Below are positions 1 to 5,808 of a stretch of DNA of 9,627 bases, one piece after another. Within the stretch, counting starts at the first letter, position 1. Every line of letters starts with the position of its first letter. The position numbers and the translations under genes were made by a program. The stretch is from NCBI GenBank assembly GCA_026982215.1, contig JALSHN010000372.1, positions 1 to 9,627 on the forward strand. Reading direction: 5' to 3'. The notes below the pieces were generated by a model. The model was not told the origin of the DNA and ran no database searches. It saw only the letters and a program-made list of their open reading frames with translations. Source of the stretch: Gammaproteobacteria bacterium (lineage in GTDB: Bacteria; Pseudomonadota; Gammaproteobacteria; S012-40).

Positions 1-393
1 GGGGACGGTGGAACGCTGGAACAGTTCCGGGTCGGGCTGATCGTCGCCGGGGACCAGGATCAGGGCGGCCCCCCGCTCCCGAGCCAGGCCCTCCAGCCGC
101 TCCACCCCGTAGGGCCAGTAATTGCGCCCACCCAACAACGAAACCACGACGACCCGCGCCTGAGCGAGGACCTCGTCGCAATAGAGGTCGATGGCGGCGT
201 GCTGGCGCAGGATCAACCAATTGGCCAGTCGCACCTGGGGAAAGTCCGGCCCCATTCCCTCCAAGGCCCGGGCCAGCAGGGCGATCTCGCTGTCGGCGCT
301 GGAGAGGATGGCGAGGGGTGCCGGGTCCTGGGGGAGATAGGCGATGCCGTCCTCGTCCAGATAACCGCCGGGTCGGGCTTGGAGCAGGTGCAT
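1..393 (-). CDS. cobN: Cobaltochelatase subunit CobN, N-terminal part (cut by window edge)
   Basis: CobN is the large subunit of the ATP-dependent cobalt chelatase, which inserts cobalt into hydrogenobyrinate a,c-diamide in the aerobic cobalamin pathway. Only the first 131 residues are present and the frame is open to base 1. Recognition rests on the CobN-type start (MHLLQARPGGYLDEDG), the LAILSSADSEIALLA stretch at 28-42, the RLANWL and DLYCDEV stretches at 55-75, VVVVSLLGGRNYWPYGVERL at 81-100, and VPGDDQPDPEL near 114-124. The ATG overlaps the cobW stop as TGATG, so translation is probably coupled to cobW; no strong separate Shine-Dalgarno site is visible. A magnesium chelatase large subunit (ChlH/BchH) is the main alternative, but the N-terminus and the cobW neighbour favour CobN. 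The catalytic body lies outside the window. Confidence 0.9.
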   Translation of the reverse strand, partial: MHLLQARPGGYLDEDGIAYLPQDPAPLAILSSADSEIALLARALEGMGPDFPQVRLANWLILRQHAAIDLYCDEVLAQARVVVVSLLGGRNYWPYGVERLEGLARERGAALILVPGDDQPDPELFQRSTVP

Positions 394-1457
394 CAGGCGA
401 TGGTTTCTTCCACGGGGAAACAGGCCCGCAGAGACTCGGTATCCAGCCCCTGGCCGATGAACACCAAACGAGTGATTCGGGGCTCGTCGGCCCGCCAGCG
501 GCGGTCGTAGTAGCGATCCAGGCGCCGCCCCACCCCTTGCAGCACCAGACGCATGGGCTTACCGGGCACGGCGGCGAAGCCCTTGACCCGGTACACCGGC
601 TGCTCGGCGAGGATACGCCTCACCCCCGCTTCCAAGGCCTCCACCGCCATGGGTGGCAGCTCCAGGGACAGGGAGGCGAAGTGATCGTGGGCATGGTGAT
701 GATGATCGTCGCCCTCATGGTGAGCATCATGGTGGGTGTGACGCTGGTCGATGCCCTCCTCGGCGGCAGCGCCCACCCCCAGCAACAGTTCCAAGGGCAC
801 CTGGCCATGGGCGCTATCCACCCGCTTGACCGACTCGGGGAGATGGGGAGCGAGTCGGGCCCCCAAACGCCGCCGGTCTTCATCGTCGAGGAGGTCGGTC
901 TTACTGACGATGACCAGATCGGCGCAACTGAGCTGGTCATCGAACAACTCGCGCAGGCTGACCTGGTGATCGAGGTTGGGATCGGCGCGCCGGGCCGCAT
1001 CCACCGCCTGGGGATCGGCGGCGAACAGCCCCGAGGCCACCGCCGGGCCATCCACGACGGTGACCACCGCGTCCACCGTGCAGGCGGATTTGATCTCCGG
1101 CCATTGAAAGGCCTGCACCAAGGGCTTGGGCAGGGCCAGCCCGGAGGTCTCGATGAGGATGTGATCGATGCGATCCCGGCGGGCCACCAGTTCGCGCATC
1201 ACCGGGAAGAATTCCTCTTGCACGGTGCAACACAGGCAACCGTTGGCCAGCTCGATCACCCCCTCGCCGTCTTCCTCACAGCCCAGGCCGCAGCCGCGCA
1301 GCAACTCGCCGTCGATCCCCAGCTCGCCGAACTCATTGACGATCACCGCGATGCGCAGTCCCCCGGCATTGCCCAACACATGGCGCAACAGGGTGGTCTT
1401 GCCGCTGCCCAGAAAGCCGGTGACGATGGTGGTGGGGATCTTGTCCAGTGCGCGCAT
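393..1457 (-). CDS. cobW: CobW-type G3E GTPase / metallochaperone with His-rich loop
   Basis: The 354-residue product is a P-loop GTPase of the CobW/COG0523 group, cytoplasmic metal chaperones; beside cobN the likely cargo is cobalt for the chelatase. Visible motifs are Walker A GFLGSGKTT (14-22), the metal-binding GCLCC motif (73-77), ETSG (103-106), and SKTD (185-188) as the guanine-recognition motif. A histidine-rich segment at 240-259 has 11 His in 20 residues. The CobW C-terminal domain follows, with the VKGF stretch at 291-294. The start at 1457 is chosen because GAGGAG lies about 7 bases upstream and the conserved N-terminus (MRALDKIPTTIVTGFLGSGK) begins there; a longer in-frame extension to 1610 looks non-coding and overlaps the upstream gene. 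The stop shares one base with the cobN start. Other COG0523 branches handle zinc or nitrile hydratase iron; context points to cobalt, but metal specificity is inferred. Confidence 0.93.
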   Translation of the reverse strand: MRALDKIPTTIVTGFLGSGKTTLLRHVLGNAGGLRIAVIVNEFGELGIDGELLRGCGLGCEEDGEGVIELANGCLCCTVQEEFFPVMRELVARRDRIDHILIETSGLALPKPLVQAFQWPEIKSACTVDAVVTVVDGPAVASGLFAADPQAVDAARRADPNLDHQVSLRELFDDQLSCADLVIVSKTDLLDDEDRRRLGARLAPHLPESVKRVDSAHGQVPLELLLGVGAAAEEGIDQRHTHHDAHHEGDDHHHHAHDHFASLSLELPPMAVEALEAGVRRILAEQPVYRVKGFAAVPGKPMRLVLQGVGRRLDRYYDRRWRADEPRITRLVFIGQGLDTESLRACFPVEETIA

Positions 1458-1462
1458 GGCTC

Positions 1463-1470
1463 GCCTCCTC
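1463..1470 (-). promoter_or_regulatory. Shine-Dalgarno site of cobW
   Basis: Read on the minus strand, the bases give GAGGAGGC a few bases before the ATG at 1457. This fixes the cobW start and excludes the longer frame. The 26-base gap to the beta-helix stop is too short for a cobalamin riboswitch, and none is seen. Confidence 0.75.
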
Positions 1471-1483
1471 GTTGGAAAGGCGA

Positions 1484-2656
1484 CTATGGTAGCCGCAGGC
1501 GGGGGGATGGCAAGGCTGTCTCCGACTCCCAGGCGCCTACGTCGGGGGGGCCGTGTCGAGGCCTGGCCACGGCGCCGGGAGCATCCTCGGGACCGGGGGG
1601 TTGGCAGCACAGCCCGGGGTTTCCGGGCAGGGTGTCGTACCAGGGCTCACCCTGATCCACGGCCCGGGAGTCGGGACGCAGGCGGTAGTCACCGGCGCGG
1701 GGATCCTGGAAACCCGGGGGAACGGGGTGGCTGAGATTGTGTCGCATCACCACCTCGCCTCCCTGGGTCAGTCGCCCCCGGCCGGCGAAGATGTTGTTGA
1801 TCACCCAGGCCAGGCTCCCCTTGCCCAAGCGGAGGTAAGTCCCCCAACGCCGCTGATTCACCACGGTATTGTTGAGGAAGAAGAGGCTGACCACCCCCTT
1901 CTGTCCTTCCAGGGCAAAGGCCACCAGGGTACGGTTCTCCGCCCCCATGCCTTGCACCAAGAGGTTGCCGACCACCCACCCCTCGCCGCCCTCGGAGAGA
2001 TCGATGAGGTAGCTGGAGCGGCCCTCGCGGCCGTCTTCGATGCGATTGTAGGCAATGAGGGAATACTGGGCGCGTGATTTGATGTGGTGACCGATGCGGG
2101 CGCGGAGAAAACGGCTGCCGATCACCTCCAGGCGCTCCAGACGGCCGGCATAGAGGTGATGGCTGTAGCCATCGCCGGCGCCGTTGTCGATGAATTCGCT
2201 GGCCTCCACCCGCAGCCGCATACCCGCGCCGCCGGCGGTGAGGATGCCGTTTTCGTTGTCCTGAAAGAGGCAATTGCGCACGGTGAGACTGCCCCGCTCG
2301 AACCGGATCCCGGCACCGTTCTTGTCCGCCACCCGGGCACCGACGAAGGCAATGTTTTCCACCACCACATCACGCCCACGGATCACCCAGATCCCCTTCC
2401 CCTGGGCCGAACGCCCGGCGGCATGCAGCACGGGGCGACCGTTGACCCCCCTCAGGGTGATGCGGTCCACCCGCCACACCGCCACATCACCCCGGTAGTC
2501 ACCGCGGGCGTCGATCTCCACCACATCCCCCGGGCGCACCACCCGTGCCGCCTCACTGGGGCGGGAGAACGCCCCCTCGGGGCCGACGCTGATCACCCGC
2601 GCCCACAACGGCGCGGCGAACAAGGCGCACGCCAAAAGACACATGATTCGCATCAT
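1484..2656 (-). CDS. Secreted right-handed parallel beta-helix protein
   Basis: The 390-residue product has a signal peptide (MMRIMCLLACALFAAPLWA, likely cleaved after Ala19), so it should be exported. Residues about 45-310 are irregular beta-helix rungs, with repeating patterns such as VVVENIAFVGA (97-107), LTVRNCLFQDNENGI (124-138), LRVEASEFIDNGAG (148-161), LEVIGSRF (176-183), LIAYNRIEDG (200-209), WVVGNLLVQG (227-236) and LFFLNNTVVN (258-267). The end, DYRLRPDSRAVDQGE (323-337) and PDVGAWE (371-377), is the usual closing of pectate-lyase-like beta-helix proteins. GHHIKSRAQYS (189-199) is a histidine-bearing rung that could line a groove. Such folds bind or cleave polysaccharides (lyases, epimerases, glycosidases), but no catalytic set can be assigned, so the activity is unknown. 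Start 2656 gives the signal peptide; 2653 and 2644 are alternatives. It lies 26 bases upstream of cobW, possibly co-transcribed; a cobalamin role is not indicated. Confidence 0.85.
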   Translation of the reverse strand: MMRIMCLLACALFAAPLWARVISVGPEGAFSRPSEAARVVRPGDVVEIDARGDYRGDVAVWRVDRITLRGVNGRPVLHAAGRSAQGKGIWVIRGRDVVVENIAFVGARVADKNGAGIRFERGSLTVRNCLFQDNENGILTAGGAGMRLRVEASEFIDNGAGDGYSHHLYAGRLERLEVIGSRFLRARIGHHIKSRAQYSLIAYNRIEDGREGRSSYLIDLSEGGEGWVVGNLLVQGMGAENRTLVAFALEGQKGVVSLFFLNNTVVNQRRWGTYLRLGKGSLAWVINNIFAGRGRLTQGGEVVMRHNLSHPVPPGFQDPRAGDYRLRPDSRAVDQGEPWYDTLPGNPGLCCQPPGPEDAPGAVARPRHGPPDVGAWESETALPSPRLRLP

Positions 2657-2709
2657 GGGCTCATGATAAAACTTCAGCCCCTCCCTTTGTGAAGTGAGAT
2701 ACGCACCCG
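2657..2709. promoter_or_regulatory. Divergent intergenic region with inverted repeat
   Basis: These 53 bases separate the starts of the beta-helix gene (minus) and the transporter gene (plus), so both leftward and rightward promoters should lie here or overlap the gene ends. A perfect 6-base inverted repeat, ACTTCA (2671-2676) and TGAAGT (2690-2695), is separated by 13 bases. On the minus strand TTCACA (2688-2693) and TATCAT (2663-2668) resemble -35 and -10 elements with a 19-base spacer. That would place transcription start almost at the ATG, giving a very short leader. A purine-rich GGGAGGGG lies about 21 bases before the ATG at 2656, too far for an ideal ribosome site. No regulator is identified. 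Confidence 0.4.
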
Positions 2710-4179
2710 ATGGACGAAACCCCACGGCGAACGCCGTTGCAACGACTCGCCCTGTGGCTCGGCCCCGCGCTGGCGGTGTTGACCCCACTGCTGGTGGAGA
2801 TCCCTGACCATCCCCAGGCCCCGGCCATGCTGGGTATCGCCCTGTGGATGGCCCTGTGGTGGCTCAGTGAGTGCGTGCCGCTGGCGGTCACCGCCCTGAT
2901 CCCCCTGGTGGCCTTCCCCCTTACCGGGGTGGCCACTGCCAAAGAGACCGCCCCCCGTTACATGACCAGCATCATGTTTCTATTCGTGGGCGGTTTCCTC
3001 ATCGCCCAAGCCATGGAACGCAGCGGCCTGCACCGACGCATCGCCCTGGCCATCCTCTCCCGCCTCCATGCCAGCCCGCTGCGTTTGATCGCTGGTTTCG
3101 CCCTCACCACCGCCTTTCTCTCCATGTGGGTCTCCAACACCGCCACCACCCTGCTGATGGTCACCATCGCCCTGGCGGTGCTCAGCCGCCTGGATGAAAC
3201 GCTGGACCGTCAACGCCTGGCACGTCTGGCCCCTGCGCTATTGCTGGTGATCGCCTATGCCGCCAACATCGGTGGTATGGGCACGCCCGTGGGCACGGTA
3301 CCCAATCTGGTTTTTCTGGAAAACCTGCGTCAACACACCCCGGATGCGGTACCCGGATTCCTCCAATGGATGATGTTGGGGGTACCGCTGGTGATCGCCG
3401 GCCTGGCGGTGTTGTTACTGCTGTTCGCCCGCCGACTGCGGGGATTGGCATGGAGCGGTGTCGCCGGTGAGGCCCTGCGACGAGAACGCCAAGCCCTCGG
3501 CCCCATGCGCCAGGACGAGGCCTTCGTGGCCACGGTGCTCGCCTGTGCCGCCCTGGCATGGATGACCCGTCAGGGCATCCAAGGTGAAGGTTTCCACCTC
3601 CCCGGCTGGTCCAGCCTGCTGCCCTACCCCGGCGTGGACGATGCCACGGTGGCCATACTCGCCGCCCTGCTGCTGTTTTTGGTGCCGGTACGCGACGGCC
3701 GCCCCGTGCTCGATCACCGTGCCATCGGCCGCCTGCCTTGGGAGATCCTCATCCTGCTGGGGGGTGGTTTCGCCCTGGCGATGGGAATGCAGAAATCCGG
3801 GCTCTCTGCCTGGATCGGAGAACAGGCCAAGATCTTCGAAGGCGTACCACTGCTGCTGGTGGTGCTGGCAGTGACCTTGGTGATCGTCTTCCTCACCGAG
3901 ATCACCAGCAACACCGCCACCACCCAAGTGATGCTGCCCATTCTCGCCGCCGTGGCCCTGAGCAACGACTACGACCTCACCACCTTGTTACTCGCCGCCA
4001 CCCTCTCCGCCTCGTGCGCCTTCATGCTGCCGGTGGCCACCCCGCCCAATGCCATCGTCTTCGCCTCCGGCCGCATCGCCATCGGCGACATGATGGGTGC
4101 CGGCTTCCGTCTCAACCTGATCTTCCCCTTGCTCATTCTTGCCATGGTCAGTTTGATTCGCCCCTATCTCCCTGGTTGA
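2710..4179 (+). CDS. SLC13/DASS family sodium:anion symporter
   Basis: This 489-residue, highly hydrophobic inner-membrane protein belongs to the divalent anion:sodium symporter family, whose substrates include C4-dicarboxylates, citrate and sulfate. Both repeat-defining SNT motifs are intact: SNTATT at 142-147 and SNTATT at 400-405, which in the family form the sodium and substrate sites of the two inverted half-repeats. The companion loops GMGTPVGTVPN (189-199) and MLPVATPPNAIVFASG (439-454) are also present. Roughly eleven hydrophobic segments are visible, starting near 12-30, 40-73, 86-100, 124-140, 146-160, 172-188, 219-240, 270-284, 312-328, 343-360 and 379-397, followed by further ones to 484. 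The start is the first ATG and its ribosome site is weak. The next gene starts 3 bases after the stop. Substrate cannot be decided from sequence; the uncharged TPVGTVPN form does not discriminate. Confidence 0.9.
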   Translation: MDETPRRTPLQRLALWLGPALAVLTPLLVEIPDHPQAPAMLGIALWMALWWLSECVPLAVTALIPLVAFPLTGVATAKETAPRYMTSIMFLFVGGFLIAQAMERSGLHRRIALAILSRLHASPLRLIAGFALTTAFLSMWVSNTATTLLMVTIALAVLSRLDETLDRQRLARLAPALLLVIAYAANIGGMGTPVGTVPNLVFLENLRQHTPDAVPGFLQWMMLGVPLVIAGLAVLLLLFARRLRGLAWSGVAGEALRRERQALGPMRQDEAFVATVLACAALAWMTRQGIQGEGFHLPGWSSLLPYPGVDDATVAILAALLLFLVPVRDGRPVLDHRAIGRLPWEILILLGGGFALAMGMQKSGLSAWIGEQAKIFEGVPLLLVVLAVTLVIVFLTEITSNTATTQVMLPILAAVALSNDYDLTTLLLAATLSASCAFMLPVATPPNAIVFASGRIAIGDMMGAGFRLNLIFPLLILAMVSLIRPYLPG

Positions 4180-4182
4180 TCA

Positions 4183-5301
4183 ATGCATTATGTGATTTTC
4201 ATCATCCTCTTTATCACCGGCTGCGTCTCCCCCCCTCCGCCGGCGGACGAGGATCTGCTGCAACTGCAGCAACGACGCGCCCTCCCTGGAGGACGACTGG
4301 CCGGGGCCGACCTCAGGAGTGTCGACCTCCGTGCGGTCGATCTGCGCGGGGCCGACCTCAGAGGTGCCGATCTGCGTGGTGCCCTGCTGCAAGGCGCCCT
4401 GCTACGAGCAGCCGATCTGCGCCGTGCCCGCCTCGATGACGCCCGTCTCGACGGCGCTGATCTCGCTCACAGCCGCCTGCAACAGGCCTCGCTGCAACGG
4501 GCCTCACTGCGCAGCACCCTGCTGGAATTCGCCCGTATGGACCACGCCAATCTCAGCGATGCCGACCTGGACGCCGCCCGCCTCGACGGCGCCCGGCTCA
4601 CCAAGGCCAGCCTGTTTCAGGCCCGTCTGAGCCGTGCCCATCTGGAGGGCACCGACCTCAGTGAGGCCGACCTACGCCGACTCGACGGCCGCGGCGCCCG
4701 TTTCACCCGCGCCATCCTCCGCGGCGCCGACCTCGGTCAGGCCGATCTCACCGGCGCCGATCTGTTCCGCGCCGTACTCGAATCGGCACGGTTGCCCAAT
4801 ACACGTCTCCAAGGGGCACGTCTGTCGGTGGCCGAGGCCAAATGGGCCGATCTCACCGGCGCCGATCTACGTGAAGCCCAGATGATCGGCATCAAGCTCC
4901 CCCAGGCCGATCTCAGCGGGGCCGACCTCACCGGGGCCGATCTACGGGAGGCCGACCTCACCGAGGCCGTATTGCAAGAGACGCGCTTGCAACGGGTGGA
5001 CCTGCGACTCTCCCGCCTCAACTTCGCCCGCGCTCAAGGCGCCGTCTTCCACCGCGCCAATCTGGGCAAGGCCCACCTCCGCCGGGCCGACTTCCGCCAG
5101 GCCGATTTCCGTGGCGCCCGCCTCAAATGGGCCGACCTCACCCTCTCCCGCCTGCAACGGGCCCGTTTCCAAGACGCCGACCTCCACAAGGCCAATCTCG
5201 CCGGTGCCGACATCGAAGGCGCCGATTTCCGCAATGCCCGCCACCTTGATCTCGCCCAAGGACTGGATCGCGCCCGCCACATCGAAAAGGCCCTCTACTG
5301 A
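4183..5301 (+). CDS. Pentapeptide-repeat lipoprotein, 63 unbroken repeats
   Basis: The 372-residue product starts with a short hydrophobic signal (MHYVIFIILFITGC) whose LFITGC fits a lipobox, so it is probably lipidated at Cys14 and anchored in an envelope membrane. A proline linker (SPPPPADEDLLQLQQ) follows. Residues 40-354 are 63 consecutive pentads in one phase, mostly A(D/N/R)LXX, with only a few off-consensus units such as RRLDG, SVAEA and IGIKL. An 18-residue tail ends at HIEKALY. Pentapeptide repeats fold as a right-handed quadrilateral beta-helix, about four pentads per turn, so nearly 16 turns are predicted. Known soluble members (MfpA, Qnr) mimic DNA and act on gyrase; an envelope lipoprotein should not. 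The start lies 3 bases after the symporter stop without a clear Shine-Dalgarno site, suggesting translational coupling. Function is unknown; a scaffold or partner of the symporter is possible. Confidence 0.88.
   Translation: MHYVIFIILFITGCVSPPPPADEDLLQLQQRRALPGGRLAGADLRSVDLRAVDLRGADLRGADLRGALLQGALLRAADLRRARLDDARLDGADLAHSRLQQASLQRASLRSTLLEFARMDHANLSDADLDAARLDGARLTKASLFQARLSRAHLEGTDLSEADLRRLDGRGARFTRAILRGADLGQADLTGADLFRAVLESARLPNTRLQGARLSVAEAKWADLTGADLREAQMIGIKLPQADLSGADLTGADLREADLTEAVLQETRLQRVDLRLSRLNFARAQGAVFHRANLGKAHLRRADFRQADFRGARLKWADLTLSRLQRARFQDADLHKANLAGADIEGADFRNARHLDLAQGLDRARHIEKALY
4300..5245 (+). repeat. 15-bp-period repeats encoding the pentads
   Basis: The coding DNA has a 15-base periodicity built on GCCGA(T/C)CTC plus a variable six bases. 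Some units are nearly identical: one 23-base unit at 4741-4763 recurs exactly at 4846-4868, 105 bases (seven pentads) apart. A cluster at 4906-4965 repeats the same core four times. Most pentads differ at third positions, so the array as a whole is old, with perhaps a few recent internal duplications or conversions. The periodicity keeps the other frames open, which yields several spurious open frames on both strands. Confidence 0.8.
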
Positions 5302-5330
5302 CTTGAATTTCCTCCCCCAAGCCCCCAGAT
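5302..5330 (+). promoter_or_regulatory. Candidate sigma-32 (RpoH) heat-shock promoter
   Basis: CTTGAA (5302-5307) and CCCCAGAT (5323-5330) are separated by 15 bases. The RpoH consensus is CTTGAA, a spacer of about 13-17, then CCCCATNT; the -10 here matches at all but one defined position. It begins directly after the stop of the pentapeptide gene and lies about 75 bases before hsp20, the expected kind of target together with lon. Transcription would start near 5337, giving a leader of about 70 bases. The match is read directly; activity is inferred. Confidence 0.65.
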
Positions 5331-5350
5331 CAGGGCTACGCGGCGACGGC

Positions 5351-5375
5351 GCCACCGGCCTGCTAGGCTTGTGGC
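5351..5375 (+). other. Hairpin in the hsp20 leader
   Basis: GCCAC (5351-5355) pairs with GTGGC (5371-5375). Inside it GCCT (5358-5361) pairs with AGGC (5365-5368) around a GCT loop, separated from the outer stem by a C/T mismatch and a G-T wobble. It falls inside the predicted 5' leader of hsp20-lon. There is no T-run after it, so it is not a typical intrinsic terminator. It does not cover the GAGGA ribosome site at 5398-5402, so it is not an obvious RNA thermometer. It could stabilise the transcript or be incidental in GC-rich DNA. Confidence 0.4.
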
Positions 5376-5406
5376 AGGGCGCAGCAATGGAAAAGACGAG
5401 GACCAC

Positions 5407-5808
5407 ATGAGCCGCAAAGACCTACACGACTGGTTATGGGCGGATGCCTTGGAGCTCTTGGAAGAGGCCGAGCGTCTGCGCCAGCAATTCTTCCACCCTC
5501 CCCAGCGGGAAGAACCGGCCTGGGAACCCCCCATCGACCTGCTGGAGACCTCCCAAGCGGTGCACCTGGTGGTCGCCCTTCCCGGGGTCGCGGCAGAAGG
5601 CGTGGAGCTGTCCATCCACAACGGCGCCCTGCTGATCCAGGCCCGCCGCCGTCTCCCCACGGTTTATCGCCAGGCCCGGGTCCACCGCCTGGAGATCCCT
5701 TTCGGGCATTTCCAGCGACGGGTGGAACTGCCCCCCGGGCGCTATGAACTGGAACGCCGCGACCATCAAGACGGCCTGCTCGCCGTCACCCTGCGCAAAC
5801 TCTCATGA
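5407..5808 (+). CDS. Small heat-shock protein, Hsp20/alpha-crystallin family
   Basis: The 133-residue product is an ATP-independent holdase that keeps unfolding proteins soluble in the cytoplasm. A helical, charged N-terminal arm (1-39) precedes the alpha-crystallin domain (about 40-131): PPIDLLETSQAVHLVVALPG (41-60), the VELSIHNGALLIQARR strand pair (66-81), the EIPFGHFQRRVELP stretch (96-109) and the closing DGLLAVTLRKL (122-132), the family's GxLxVxLxK signature. The protein ends one residue later, so the C-terminal extension with the I-x-I/V motif that normally drives oligomer assembly is absent. The start at 5407 has GAGGA about 5 bases upstream; an in-frame ATG at 5371 lies inside the leader and adds 12 unlikely residues. 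Its TGA overlaps the lon ATG (ATGA), and a candidate RpoH promoter lies upstream. Confidence 0.88.
   Translation: MSRKDLHDWLWADALELLEEAERLRQQFFHPPQREEPAWEPPIDLLETSQAVHLVVALPGVAAEGVELSIHNGALLIQARRRLPTVYRQARVHRLEIPFGHFQRRVELPPGRYELERRDHQDGLLAVTLRKLS

Noticed and set aside
1458..1483. Cobalamin riboswitch before cobW
   Set aside because: The gap is only 26 bases and shows no B12-box-like sequence.
318..1655. Long plus-strand open frame (445 codons) over cobW
   Set aside because: It is antisense to cobW, which has full family motifs and a ribosome site. The plus-strand product is low-complexity Gly/His/Gln-rich and resembles no family, a usual shadow in GC-rich DNA.
4300..5245. CRISPR-like periodic repeats
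   Set aside because: The period is 15 bases and fully in frame with a coding sequence, with no spacers of constant length; these are protein repeats.
5337..5406. ROSE or fourU RNA thermometer before hsp20
   Set aside because: No run complementary to the GAGGA site was found within the predicted leader; only a hairpin upstream of it.
4319..5410. Several open frames on both strands in the pentapeptide region
   Set aside because: The 15-base periodicity keeps all frames open. Their products are repetitive Ser/Pro/Ala or Arg-rich strings without family features.
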